Positions 20,681-31,200 of a stretch of DNA of 64,000 bases are shown in pieces. The number at the start of each line of letters is the position of its first letter. Position 1 is the first letter of the stretch. A program made the position numbers and the translations under genes. The notes beneath the pieces are model-generated. The model worked only from the letters and a program-made list of their open reading frames with translations, was not told the origin of the DNA and ran no database searches. This DNA comes from Proteles cristata cristata (Eukaryota > Chordata > Mammalia > Carnivora > Hyaenidae), in the NCBI GenBank assembly GCA_017311185.1, contig JAESUZ010003099.1:248001-312000 (forward strand). Direction: 5' to 3'.

Positions 20681-22123
20681 CAGACTCCTAAGTTACTACT
20701 GTATGTCATGAGGCCCAGAACTCCCCCCCCGCCCCAGCTCATCTCTTCACACTGGTCCCTGCTGCCTTTGGGTGAGAACTGAGGCTGGGGAGGGTGCTTA
20801 GTCCCAGGAGGAGTCCAAGCTCAGCATCCTGCCATCCCCTCGGGGCGTGTGTGTGTCTTCCCCCCACCCCGGGCAGGTGAGGTCCTGCCCCAGGTCTCAC
20901 ACTCAGCTCTCCTGCAACACTCTCCCTGGGGACCATTGCTTTCCTCTCAAGCCCTTTTCTCCTTTGAAATGTGGCCACGGCCTCCCGAAGCAGGGAATCT
21001 AGAGCCTTCCAGCCCCGGCCACGAGGGCAGCGGAAGGAGACCTGCATCGAAGCCTCCTGCCCCAGGTCCGGGACTGTCCACGTGCTGGCCGCACCCAGGC
21101 AGCCACTAGGCTCTAGCCCCACTGCACTCACAGAGCTGCGGTCACCTCTGGCCAGATCCCCACTTGGGAGCATCTCCTGCTCGTCCTCACGGCTCCAGAT
21201 TTGTGGGTGTTGTGGGTGGCTGTGTCTGTCCCGCACCAGCAGGGGGGATAGAGGCATTTATTGTCGGGCTCTTTGCAAAGGCAGTCTGGAAAGCTGCTTG
21301 TTCTGGAAAAGTAGCCTTCAGATTCCTAAGCAGTTTCCATAAATCTTCAGGGAATGCATGAAAGGCAAGGGGGAGGTTTCGTTTTCCCTGGCGATGGATG
21401 ACTTAGGTCTGGTAATATTCCTGCGGGGAAACTCCTCTACCTGGCTCACATCCACTGTGCACTTTTTGCCCTTCAGGCTTCTCCCTGACGAGTGATTGTG
21501 ACTGCAGACAGCTGTACCGAGCAGACACCGTCCTTTGCCATCGTGGCACGTGCCGCCCGGCCCACAGCGCAACTAATGCAGTAAAAAAATAAAAACATTT
21601 GGTTTGGAAGGGGACACTTTAGGACAAAATCTGGGAGAACCCTATAGCAGATGGCCAAGCTTGCACACAGCAGTAATAAAAAAATACACTACCTTGGGCA
21701 GCTGGCGTGTTAGGGGGGACCTGCGAATGCCTCTTCATCTAGAATTTCAGTACAGGCTGTACTTAAAATATTTATGCAGTAGAGCTTCTTAACCCCCGAC
21801 AGAAGCGTAGGTTCACACGTATACTGTTACCCGAGCTGCCACTCACTGTAACCAGCGCAGGACCCTTTGAGGGTGTTGGGGATGTTGGAAAGTAAACTGT
21901 CAGGGGTTAAGTTTGTAGTGGCTCATAAAGTGGCCTCGGTTCCTCAACAGAAATAGTTGTCTTGTGGCCAGAATGGCTCTTGAGCAGCAAAGACGTGACA
22001 GAGGAGGGAGAAGAGGGTGTCCTAACGTAAAACATAGACCCGAAGAACCGATGGAACAAAAGCTGTTCACTTGTTTTACTCGTGGCAGGAGACGGGGTGG
22101 CCCCTGGTGCTGCTGGTGTTACT
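20681..22123. other. GC-richer non-coding interval, 1.4 kb
   Basis: 20720-21260 is GC-rich with scattered CpG, but CpG is far below island density. Frames of 86-172 codons overlap on both strands here, as expected from few stops in GC-rich DNA. No repeat, promoter or recognised protein. Confidence 0.4.
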
Positions 22124-22337
22124 GGGGCGCCCAGGGGCTCAGTCGGTTAAGCGTCTGACTTCGGCTCAGGTCATGATCTCGAGGTTCAGGAGTTCGAGCC
22201 CCACGTCGGGCTCTGTGCTGACAGCTTGGAGCCTGGACCCTGCTTCGGATTCTGTTTCCCTCTCTCTCTCTCTGCACCTCCCTTGCTCACACACACTCTC
22301 TCTGTCTCTCAAAAATAAATAAACATTAAAAAAAAGA
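22124..22337 (+). mobile_element. carnivore tRNA-Lys SINE, type B
   Basis: Runs from GGGGCGCCCAGGGGCTCAGT to CAAAAATAAATAAACATTAA. GTGTTACT on both sides (8 bp) is a short TSD. Confidence 0.93.
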
Positions 22338-23150
22338 GAGAAGTGTTACTGAAAACAGCTGGCAGTCATTCTGTTACAGAGTTTCTTTTTAGGTCAATAG
22401 AGACACATTCATGTATGGTGTTTATAAATGTATCACGCACCCATAACAAAGTAGAAGATTAAAAAAAGACTCCTACTTAATCATTTTTTTCCTTATTTAC
22501 ATTTGATTTTTTTTAAACTTAAAGAATAAGCACGATTTTGAAGGAAGAAAAAGGTTACAGTTATGTTTTTGACAGTTGAGCATAAATTAGATAGTTGATA
22601 TCAGACGTGAGTCCGGACTTCTGTTCCTTTTCAGACGACACATTTTAGCGTCTGGGTTTATTTTTTCCCTCTGATAGACAGATAACTGTCATTTACCTGA
22701 AACCGGGCAATAGAATTTAGATGCTCACAGTTGATGGCATGTGGCTGTTGAATGGTTCTGGAAGATGTCTTCGAGAACGAAAAACAGGTGCCCGTGGTTG
22801 GTGTTGGGAGAGAGGTTGGAAGGGTCTGCGGTACGTTACTCTTGGTGACTGAGCTCTGTGCGTATGGAGAAGCAAGGAGCAGGGAAAGGAGGCGAGGTAA
22901 TTTCATTGGTTTATGTCCGGTAAACTTCAGGATACAAAATGAGCAGCTGTTTCTGTGGCGTGATTAGCACGGTTCTTAGCAGCAGCATCTCTGCTTGTCT
23001 CCCTTTGCCCTCCTGGTTTGTCCTCATTCCCCTGTGGTCCCCATCCTGGACCAGCCCTATGGCAAATTGTCCTCAGGGGTCACCGGTGGCCGCCTCACTA
23101 GGTGTTCAGCTCAGTGACATCTTGTTGGCCCCCATCCACGGCCTTCGATG
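22338..23150. other. non-coding interval upstream (plus) of the exon-like frame
   Basis: No repeat recognised. On the minus strand it would be the 3'-flank of the exon-like open frame at 23151-23575. A minus-strand AATAAA (TTTATT at 22657-22662) lies about 490 nt beyond that frame's stop. Confidence 0.4.
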
Positions 23151-23575
23151 TCACTCATCTTTCCCTGGGCCAGCCGCCTCTGCACGTGCGTGGCGAGTCT
23201 CTGCCTCTTTATCCTCCCTCTGTCTCTCCTCCATAAGCTCTTCTTCCTCCATCTCCCTTGATCCTTCACTGTGACTTTTGTCATCATCCTTAGTTTTAGT
23301 CCTGGAACTGCAGCCTTCATCTTTCTGGAGGTCAAAGTCTAGCAGCCGGTCATCTTTCTCCGCTGTGAGTCCTGGCGTTGCTGAGAGTGTGATCCCATGA
23401 TGGCTTTTCAAATGAGAACACGTTTGCTTTGACCCCACACCCGCAGGCATTGGACGCACTTGGAACTCCTCTCCTGGCTCCGCGAGGAGGCCCGTGGAGG
23501 GTCTGTGTGTGGTTTGCTCATTGCTGATGGAATAAGCTTCTGTGTGAGCTTCTGTAGGCAAATGAAAATGGAGCT
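23151..23575 (-). other. exon-like minus-strand open frame, unrecognised
   Basis: On the minus strand a long pyrimidine tract ends in CTTCTGCTTAG, a strong 3' splice-site match, and the frame then stays open for about 140 codons to a TGA at 23151-23153. A second possible acceptor (ATTTGCCTACAG) lies 22 nt further on. The predicted peptide is hydrophilic and becomes very acidic/basic near its end (REMEEEELMEERQREDKEAE), a charged, coiled-coil or disordered-looking tail. A possible AATAAA follows about 490 nt downstream. I recognise no family. Two other frames are also partly open, so chance is a real alternative. No other exon of a minus-strand gene was identified. Confidence 0.25.
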
Positions 23576-23849
23576 AAGCAGAAGAAGAAGAAAAAAAGTC
23601 TTGTTACCTTAACACACAAAGGCATGTACATTTCACAAGCATTCAACCAGCTGATCCAAAAAATGCCCAGTTGGTTTGTGGTCCGTGCTAAGGTCAAAAA
23701 CTAACTTAAAACAATCAGAGCAATCCCTTTCCGGCTAGACCACTATACTTAATAACCACCAAACGATGGATGGTGCCGCTGGGTGAGGGTTCAAGTTTCT
23801 GGAATGTGGGTGTGGCTGGGGCCACGGTCTCAGTGAGGATTTGACAGAA
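23576..23849. other. non-coding spacer
   Basis: AAGAAGAAGAAAAAAAG at 23582-23598 is the antisense of the pyrimidine tract described for the exon-like frame. Nothing else is recognised. Confidence 0.4.
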
Positions 23850-24060
23850 AGGATAAGAAAAGCAGTATCTTGCGTGGGGAATGAACCACAGAAAGGGTCT
23901 AAGGGTGTGTTGTTTGAAACATAGTAAGACTCAGCCTGACTAGGACGGGAAGTATTTGTGGTAAGCTGGAGGAAGAGAAGATGAGTAGAACTAGATTATG
24001 GAAGGCTCTGGAAGCCAGTGAAGGAGTTCATATCTAATGGAAGAGAATATTGTTGCCACC
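23850..24060 (-). mobile_element. L2 LINE fragment
   Basis: AGATTATGGAAGGCTCTGGA, GCCAGTGAAGGAGTTCATAT and upstream GGTCTAAGGGTGTGTTGTTT follow the reverse-complemented L2 order (CAAAGGC ... GTGTTC ... GATCATGCAGGGCCTT ... AAGGAGTTTGGATTTTATTC). Diverged and non-coding. Confidence 0.55.
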
Positions 24061-24149
24061 ATGGATCTGCATGTAAGGAATGCTCGATTTCAAAATCAGG
24101 AGACCAGAGAAGTCAAGAGTTGGAGATCTCCTAAAAGGTGGGGTGGGAA

Positions 24150-24330
24150 TGATTGATATTTCTCGAGCATGTGTTGTATGCCACGCCCACAGTCTCATAG
24201 TTTTTCCTGTTACAGCAATCTTAGGGTAGATGTCAACCTACCCCCTTTTACACAGGATCAACTGAGTTGTGAGGAAAGGTGCCTTGTCCAAATTTTGCAG
24301 AGCGGCTGGGGCGGGACTTAAGCGCGGGGA
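24150..24330 (-). mobile_element. MIR SINE fragment
   Basis: GATTGATATTTCTCGAGCAT, ACCTACCCCCTTTTACACAG and GTGCCTTGTCCAAATTTTGC, then GGCTGGGGCGGGACTTAA, match the reverse-complemented MIR from its 3' end to its B-box side. Confidence 0.55.
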
Positions 24331-25609
24331 CGTCTGACTTCGAAGCACAATGAAGATGAAGGGAGGACGTTTTAATCCATTCTTCATTTTACAGTCCATA
24401 AAAGTGAGGCCCAGGAGAGAGGGGGCTGTTGAGGGTGACAGAGTTTGGAGGACAGGAAGAGAAAGGCCAGTTTGGAGGCCGCTGCTGTCAGCAGCTGGGG
24501 GTGCCCTGGTATTCGCCGTGTGCGGTGGACCGCAGTGAAAAAGGCGAGGCACAGGGCAGTGGGATCTTGGGATGGGGAATAGCTTGCAAATAATCCCAAA
24601 ATTCTAACCCCAGGGAACTGCCACATGCCGAGAAAATCCTCAGTGGAGCTGGTTTTCGGGGAAAGGTCATGTGCTTCTTACGGAGTAGTCTGACTCTAAA
24701 ATGACAGAGATGCCAAATATGAAAATTGGTGGCCTTTGTGAGCTGGCTTCCAGACCCGCTGACAAACACATGAACAGCAATGGAAGTGCCAGTGAAAGGC
24801 GGGGAAGGACCAGCCCTTGTCTTCAAAGCGATGGGGAGATAGATACCCCAAGAGCAAGCAACCCAGCTTTACCGAGAGTGAGGGGGACCCACGTTTGCAT
24901 GATCTCATAGGCTTTCTGTCATTCTAGCCCCATCCCTTACACACCCCTGCCCCCCCAAACCATGGAAAATGGCTTAACGTTGCTTGCGTTTCTCAACTCT
25001 ATAGCTGTCTCTGGTAATTGATTCTCTTCTCCTGGAGGACTCAGGACTGGCAAGGATATTTCTCCATCACGTCCCCCTCATGGAGATTCCTTTTCTTCCA
25101 GAATGATGGTCGCAGCGCTGGACAGACTGCCGAACTATTGAATTGCCTCCATCTTTTGGCTACACAATAGGGGAATTATCCATGGCATTGAAGTATTGAT
25201 TGCAGTAATTTTCTGGCCTTACGTAATAGAGGTAAGGTATACTCCTACTGTATGACTATCCCTAACTTGCCGTGTTGTGTCCTTTAACTTTGCTCTGTGG
25301 AGACATTAATCCATTCTTTCTCCCTACCTTTTATGCTCTAATAATCCTTTCGGGGTACTCTTCATCTGTAAATGTATGAGGGCAGAAAGGACTTTTATGG
25401 GATGAAATATGAGCAAGCTGTTTGGCTCTAAAGAATAAAGGGGAAATGTATTACTCTTCAGATTAAATCAATAAAATACCCTATTTCCATAAACATACTA
25501 TGCAGAAAGTGGATTATGTTAGAGAAACTTAATAGATTGAAAGGAGTATTATTAAGGCTACTTGGAAAAAAATGGAGATATTTAAATATTAATATATTGC
25601 TGGCTGTTT
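24331..25609. other. non-coding interval, 1.3 kb
   Basis: 24380-24540 has a faint antisense MIR trace (ATTTTACAGTCCATAAAAGT). A cluster of overlapping frames (24238-24910) lacks coding features. 25200-25600 is AT-rich. TAATAGAG followed by GTAAGG at 25223-25236 is a good donor consensus without a convincing exon. Confidence 0.45.
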
Positions 25610-25740
25610 TCAAGTAAAGAGAATCTAGAAAATACAGAGAATATAAAAGAAAAAATCTATTATTCCACTTCCAAGGTTAATGCAGATGAAAATTTTACTG
25701 CATGACTTACAATATTTATATTACAGATGCTTGTAATGAT
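25610..25740 (-). mobile_element. possible old L1 3' UTR trace, antisense
   Basis: AGAAAATACAGAGAATATAA, TCTATTATTCCACTTCCAAG and GGTTAATGC resemble the reverse-complemented L1ME 3' region (AAAATACAGAAAAG ... CACCTATAATCCCACCACCC). Short and diverged. Confidence 0.35.
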
Positions 25741-25774
25741 GTGTGTGTGTGTTGTGTGTTAAGTTGCTAGATAT

Positions 25775-26235
25775 TTGCAAGCGAGTAACATTTATCACAC
25801 ACCTGCCTTATGCTAGGGTCTATCCTGAGTACTTGATATATATTAATTTATGAATTCTTGCCACTCTGTGAAGTGGGTTTTTTTTTTTTCCAAAGTTGTT
25901 TTGAGTTTTTAAGGTTTTTTTTTTAATGTTTTTTATTTATTTCTGAGATAGAATGAGACACAATGTAAGCAGGGGAGGGTCAGAGAGAGAGGGAGACACA
26001 GAATCTGAAACAGGCTCCAGGCTCTGAGCTGGCCATCAGCACAGAGCCTGACGTGGGGCTTGAACCCACGAACCGTGAGATCATGACCTGAGCCGAAGTT
26101 GGATGCTTAACCCACTGAGCCACCCAGGTGCCCCTAAAGCGGGTTTTTTCTTATCCCCATTTAAACATAAGAAAATTGAGGTCAGGTAAATTAAATGACT
26201 TGTATGGTCTCACACAGCGAGTAACCCACTCTGAA
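25775..26235 (-). mobile_element. MIR SINE split by a carnivore SINE
   Basis: Left part (25775-25880): AACATTTATCACACACCTGC and TATTAATTTATGAATTCTTG. Right part (26135-26235): TTATCCCCATTTAAACATAA, GAAAATTGAGGTCAGGTAAA and CTCACACAGCGAGTAACCCA. Joined, they follow the reverse-complemented MIR order, so they are one element divided by the insertion at 25911-26134. Confidence 0.7.
25911..26134 (-). mobile_element. carnivore tRNA-Lys SINE, A/B intermediate, inside a MIR
   Basis: The spacer GAGCTGGCCATCAGCACAG is a type A variant. The head is CACTGAGCCACCCAGGTGCC. AAGTGGGTTTTTT (25871-25883) and AAGCGGGTTTTTT (26137-26149) may be the TSD, with about 25 bp of extra tail sequence on the left. Confidence 0.93.
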
Positions 26236-26374
26236 CATATCAGTGGGCTTTTTTCCGCATACTTCTCTTCCTTAAGAAGATGCTTATTCCTTTTTTTTCT
26301 ATAGCACATGCTATTCACTTACACGGTGATAGAATGACGTCCCTTCCCTGTCTCCTGATGTGCAACCTTTGTGC
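26236..26374. other. non-coding spacer, possibly L1-related
   Basis: It may belong to the old L1 that starts at about 26375, but no landmark is clear enough to extend it. Confidence 0.35.
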
Positions 26375-26585
26375 ACCTTCATTATTTACCTAGGACAAAC
26401 CACTACACGTGGCTTGGCTGAGTCCTTGGGGATGTGGGAACGTTTGGGTGTATGATTCACTCTGCTAATGGTCTCAAAAGTTTATATTCTCACTGGTGGT
26501 ATCTGGTGACGCTAAGTCCTCAGCAATACGGGTAGTTAGCAGTTTGAATAGTTTTGTCTTTTTAAAAGATTCCAGGTGTCCTTGC
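26375..26585 (-). mobile_element. old L1 3' UTR fragment, antisense
   Basis: ATTATTTACCTAGGACAAAC, then CACGTGGCTTGGCTGAGTC, TTTATATTCTCACTGGTGGT and GTTTTGTCTTTTTAAAAGAT line up with reverse-complemented L1M ends (CCTAGGATAAATTC ... AGTGGAATTGCTGGGTC ... TTTACACTCCCACCAGCA ... ATCTTTTTAATCTTTGCC). Confidence 0.55.
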
Positions 26586-26689
26586 TCAGGTCCATATTCT
26601 TGCCTCTAATACTTGAGAGCAGCGGCCGCCTGCCTGGTCTCCACCCCGCCCCCCAGCCCCAGGCTTCATTTTGTCACGGAGGATTTACA

Positions 26690-26885
26690 GGAGAGTGAAT
26701 TAGAGCTAGACGCCTGAGTTCAAACATGGCTGTACTCCTCTGCCTCAGCTTCCCCAAGAGAGCAGAGAACGGAAATGATACTAAAACCTCTCTTGTAACG
26801 TTGGGAGGTGAGGATTGATGGAAGGTACTTGGGATCAGTGCCCGACTCTTGGGATGTGCTCAGTTAATTGTTAGCTACTACCATC
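26690..26885 (+). mobile_element. MIR SINE, sense
   Basis: GAATTAGAGCTAGACGCCTG, GAGTTCAAACATGGCTGTAC, CTCTGCCTCAGCTTCCCCAA and GGGAGGTGAGGATTGATGG run in MIR sense order (GGAGCCAGACTGCCTGGGTT ... GTGCCTCAGTTTCC ... GTGAGGATTAAATG). This is the only MIR here on the plus strand. Confidence 0.65.
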
Positions 26886-26931
26886 TTCCCGAAGTCCATG
26901 CTCCAATAATTAAAAAAAAAAGTTGGGGGGA

Positions 26932-27150
26932 GGGGCCGACTCCTGGGGGGCTCAGTCAGTTAAGTGTCTAACTTTGGCTCAGGTCGTGATCTTGCAGTTC
27001 GGGAGTTCGAGCCCTGCTTCGGGCTCTGTGCTGACAGCTCGGAGGTTAGAGCCTGGTTGAGATTCTGTGTCTCCCTCTCTCTCTGCCCCTCCCCCACTCA
27101 TGCTCTGTCTCTGTCTCTCTCAAGAATAAACAAACATTAAAAATTGAAAA
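26932..27150 (+). mobile_element. carnivore tRNA-Lys SINE, type B
   Basis: It begins GGGGCCGACTCCTGGGGGGC (damaged head), has B box GAGTTCGAGCCCTGC and ends CAAGAATAAACAAACATTAA. No clear TSD. Confidence 0.9.
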
Positions 27151-27338
27151 AGAATAATAAGGGTTCTACTTGTTTTGAATGGCATGATTATTATCAAATT
27201 TATTATTCAAATTTGTATCGTTAATGTTAACGACGCTCACAGACTGTGGGTCACACATCACCATCCCTGCTTCCGTCAGTGTTGATGGGTCACAGGTAAC
27301 AAGGAGACCATAATAACAAGAATGTGAAGCCAATAGAA
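27151..27338. other. AT-rich spacer
   Basis: No open frame or repeat recognised between the SINE and the MIR relic. Confidence 0.4.
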
Positions 27339-27354
27339 AGGGATGGTGCTTTAT

Positions 27355-27592
27355 TTATTTTATTTAATTTATTTTTTATTTTTTTTAATGTTTTATTTAT
27401 TTCTAGGAGAGAGAGAGAGACAGCGTGAGCAGGGGAGGGTCAGAGAGAGAGGGAGTCACAGACTGAAACAGGCTCCAGGCTCTGAGCTGGCAGTCAGCAC
27501 AGAGCCCGACGCGGGGCTCGAACCCATGAACCGCGAGATCATGACCTAAGCGAAAGTCGGACGCTTGACCGACTAAGCCACCCAGGCGCCCC
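27355..27592 (-). mobile_element. carnivore tRNA-Lys SINE, type A, near-perfect TSD
   Basis: Antisense type A with GGCAGTCAGCACAGAGCCCG and GACTAAGCCACCCAGGCGCC. AGGGATGGTGCTTTAT (27339-27354) and AGGGATGATGCTTTAT (27593-27608) differ at one base. It sits at the edge of a MIR. Confidence 0.94.
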
Positions 27593-27800
27593 AGGGATGA
27601 TGCTTTATGAGCTCACAGAGCACTTTCTCACATATTACTTCACCGGATCCTCACAACACAGCTGTGGGAGCTGTTCCTCACCTTGTTTTACACGGGAAGG
27701 AGGGGTTGAGTGACTTGCTCACTTAAGGTCATGGAGATGGACATTGGCAGAGGTGGGTGTGTACCCCAGGCTTCCGGACATCATGGTAAGCTGAGGAGGG
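27593..27800 (-). mobile_element. MIR SINE fragment
   Basis: CACATATTACTTCACCGGAT, CCTCACAACACAGCTGTGGG, CACCTTGTTTTACACGGGAA and GTGACTTGCTCACTTAAGGT follow reverse-complemented MIR. The element was cut at its left end by the young SINE. Confidence 0.62.
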
Positions 27801-28639
27801 ACAGGCGTAGATACCCAGCTCTAGGATGTACTGGAAAAGGAAGGAAGTGGGGTGACACTGGGGGCGGGGTGACGGTGGAGGGGACCTTGGACATATTGAT
27901 ATTGGAATAAGGAAACGTGGACATATTGACAAGGAGGCAGGGACCCAGTGAGGAGATGGGGGGGAGGGGGCGGCGGAGGAGGGAGGAGCTTCATCCTTCC
28001 AGGGAGGAGGAAGTGGGGAAGGAAGAGGAGGAAGGTAGAAGACACAGGTGCTTTGACTTAGAAAGGAACATACGAGGGGGCTCAAAACTTCGGGCTTGGC
28101 TCTGACTCCTGAATGGAGAAAGAAGAAAGTATTTGGCCCGATAAAGAGCAGTGGGTTTATGGGTTTTGATCTGAGAAAGAGGAGCTACTGAGAGGAGCCG
28201 TGTGTGAAGTGGGCCAGGGACCAAGAAGGCTGCCACAGGCCTTTGCGGCAGAAGAGGCAGGACCCAGGGAGTGTGTGGGCTCCGGCGCGGTGACCCTTCG
28301 CTCAGAAGTTGAGCACTGCGGTGGCCGTGTATATATATACATGCACTCTTGTGCGGTGCAGGGTTTAGGGTGAGTTGGACAAACAAGGTTCTAGAAACCT
28401 TGTCCAGAGCTGTGCTTGTCATCCGGCGGTGGGTGAGTGAAGTGGGGATGGGGTAGCTGGTTTCTTATTCTCCTAATGAGGATTTAGACTTCCATGGATG
28501 CTTCCGGAAGTCCCTTTCTACTGCACCATTTCCTGATTCATTTTCAGTCTACCCTGCGTCTCCTGTCTCTGACCCCCTTTACTAGACAGTTCAGCCTTTT
28601 TATATTGTGGTCTAGAGTCTTTCTTTGCTTACTATTAAA
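27801..28639. other. non-coding interval with purine-rich block
   Basis: 27940-28060 is nearly all G and A on the plus strand (GGGGGGGAGGGGGCGG, GAGGAGGAAGTGGGGAAGGA). GGACATATTGA occurs twice (about 27890 and 27919). GTATATATATAC at 28329-28340 is a palindrome. Open frames on both strands reflect the base bias; no gene is recognised. Confidence 0.5.
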
Positions 28640-28855
28640 AGCAATGTGTGTGGACTGTAGAAAACTTGAAGATGTGTAGATAAATAAAAAACACCTATTT
28701 AAACACGCATAATCTGCCACCATTAAACACCCACTGTTAATGTTCTTCCAGGATTTTACCATATGCATCTGCCTAAATACGATTTTTAAATACAGAAATG
28801 CAACTTGGTTTCTTGATACGTTGTAAACTTCTATGTCCTTAGTCATTGCTGCATT
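28640..28855 (-). mobile_element. old L1 (L1ME-like) 3' UTR fragment, antisense
   Basis: ACTGTAGAAAACTTGAAGAT, CATAATCTGCCACCATTAAA, CACCCACTGTTAATGTTCTT, TTACCATATGCATCTGCC and AATGCAACTTGGTTTCTTGA match the order of reverse-complemented L1ME 3' ends (ATAATCCCACCACC ... CCACTGTTAACATT ... AACTTGC). Confidence 0.6.
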
Positions 28856-31200
28856 GTATTTTTATTATTGAAGTATAATTGACACATAGTGTTATATTAG
28901 TCTCAGGTGTACAATATAGGATTTGACAATTTTACACGCTACTCTGTGCTCACCGCTATCTGTCACCATACAACATTATTGCAGTATTACTGACTTTATA
29001 CCCTGGGCTGTGCCTTTTCATTTTCATGACTTATGTATTTGATAACTAGGAGTTTGTACCATAATCCCCTTCTTCCATTTTGCCTTATCCCTCTGCCACC
29101 TTTTCTCTGGCAACCACCAGTTTGTTCTTTGTATTTAAGAGTCTATTTTTTTTATTTGTTTCACTGTTTGTTTTTAGATTCTACATATGAGTGAAATCAT
29201 ACAGTATTTGTCTTTCTCAGACCTCTGTCACTTAGCATGATACCTTCTAGGTCCCTCATATTGTTGGAAATGACAAGATTGCATTCCTTTTTATGGCTGA
29301 GTAACATTTTGTTATATGTACGTATGTGTGTATATATGTATATACACACATATGTCACATATATATCTACACACACATACATTTACACACATTCATATCT
29401 ACACAGTATCTGTTGGCTATCTGAATGTCTTCTTTGGGAAAGTGTCTCCTCGGGTCTTCTGCTTATTTTTTAATCAGATTATTGTTATGGGGGGGAGTGA
29501 GCCCTATATGAGTTGTTTATGTATTTTGAGTAATAACCTCTTCTTGATTGTGTCTTTGCCAATAGCTTCTCCCATTCAGTATGTTGTGTTTTGTTGATGG
29601 TTTCTTTTACCGCATGAAAGCTTTTGATTTTGGTGTAGTCCCAGTAGTTTATTATTGCTTGTGTTTCCCTTCTTGGGGAGGTATTTCCATAAATATGTTG
29701 CTGTAAGGCTGAGGTCACGGAGATGACTGACTATGTTTTCTTTTAGGAGTTTTATGGTTTGAGGTCTCACATTCAGGTCTTTAATTCATTTTGAGGGTTT
29801 TTTTGTGTGTATGATGTGAGAAAGTGGTCCAGTTTCCTTGTGCATATGGCATTTATTGAAGAGACTGTCTTTTCCCCAACATAAATTCTTGCCTCCTTTG
29901 TCATATAGTAGTAATTGGCCATATTACCAGCTGCATGGATTTACTTCTGGGCTCTGTCCTGCTTCATTGATCTGTGTGTCTGTTTTTATACCATTCCAGT
30001 ACAGTTTTGATTATTACAACTTTGTAGTGTTATCTTGAAATGTGAGATTGTGATACCTCCAGTTGTGTTCTTCTTCCTCAAGATTGTTTTAGCTCTTCAA
30101 GGTCTTTTGTGGTTCCATACAAATTTCAGGATTGTTTGTTCAAGTTCAGTGAAAACTGCTGTTCGTATTTTGATAGGGATTGCATTGCGTCTGCACTGCT
30201 TTGGGTAGTATGTCCGTTTTCTAATCTTTCCATTTGTGTTGTCTTTAATTTCTTTCATTCAGCATCTTACAGTTTTCACATTACAGGCCTTTCACCTCCT
30301 CGGTTAGGTTTAGTCTTAGGTATTATATTCTTTTTAGTATAATTGTAAATGGGACTGTTTTCTTAATTTCTCTTTCTGATGCTTCATTATTAGTTTATGA
30401 AAATGCAACAGATTTCTGTGTGTTGATTTTGTATTCTACACCTTTACTGATTTATTAGTTTTAATAGCTTTTTGGCGGAGTCTTTAAGGTTTTCTGTACA
30501 GAGGATCATGTCATCTGCAAAGAGTCAGAGTTTTACTAGTTTCTTACAATTTGGATGCCTTTTATTTCTTGTCTGATTGCCGTGGATGGGAATCCCAGTG
30601 CTCTGTTGCATAGAAGTGGTGAGAGCGGACATCCTTGTGTTCTACGTAATCTCAGAGGAAGAGCTCTCCTCAGGTTTTCACTACTGAATATGGTATCAGC
30701 TGTGGGGTTTTCGTATATGGCCTCTTTTATGTTGAGACACATTCCCTCTAAACCTACTCTGTTGAGTGTTTGGATTGTGAACAGATACTATTAATTTGTC
30801 AAATGCTTTTTTCTGTATCTGTTGACATCATCAGATGGTTTTTATTCTTCCTCTGGTAATCTGATGTATCCCATTGATTAGATTGTGAGTATTGAACCAC
30901 CCTGGAATCCTCAGTATAAATTCCCCTTGATCATGGTAAATGAGCCTCTTACTGTATTGAGGAATTCAGTTTGCTCATATTTTGAAGAGTTTTGCATGTG
31001 AGTTCATCAGAGATTGCCCTGTAGTTTTCTTTCTGTTTGTAATGTTGTCATCAGCATAATTAGTAAAGGTTGCTGAGGCTTCTGGTTTAGGAATGTACTT
31101 AATGAATTCCTTCTGGACACGGATGTCAATGCATACCCTCCTATTTATTGAGACTTCTATTAATAAAATTTAATATATTTGTTCAGGAAAGAGATTTTTT
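28856..31200 (-). mobile_element. L1 LINE: ORF2 3' half and 3' UTR, antisense, broken
   Basis: This is the largest mobile element here. Read on the minus strand it contains pieces of the ORF2 reverse transcriptase (RTQGCPLSPLLCNRALGF, then IRQEIKGIQIVRN, 30536-30742) and of the ORF2 C-terminal part (NYWDYTKIKSFHAVKETINK and TEWEKLLAK, 29485-29718). Many stops and frameshifts leave no functional product. The 3' UTR starts at about 28856 with TATAATTGACACATAGTGTT. Part of the usual 3' sequence is missing at 29330-29410, replaced by TA/CA-rich repeats. The 5' half of the element is absent, as in most L1 insertions. Confidence 0.9.
29325..29405. repeat. TA/CA/GT-rich simple sequence inside L1
   Basis: Alternating TATGTATATACACACATATG-type sequence, followed by CA-rich units. 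It occupies the point where several hundred bases of typical L1 sequence are absent, joining GGCTGAGTAACATTTTGTTA almost directly to CTGTTGGCTATCTGAATGTC. Confidence 0.75.

Noticed and set aside
28856..31200. Possible intact L1 reverse transcriptase
   Set aside because: Pieces of ORF2 are recognisable, but they are split by stops and frameshifts, an internal segment is missing and the 5' half is absent.
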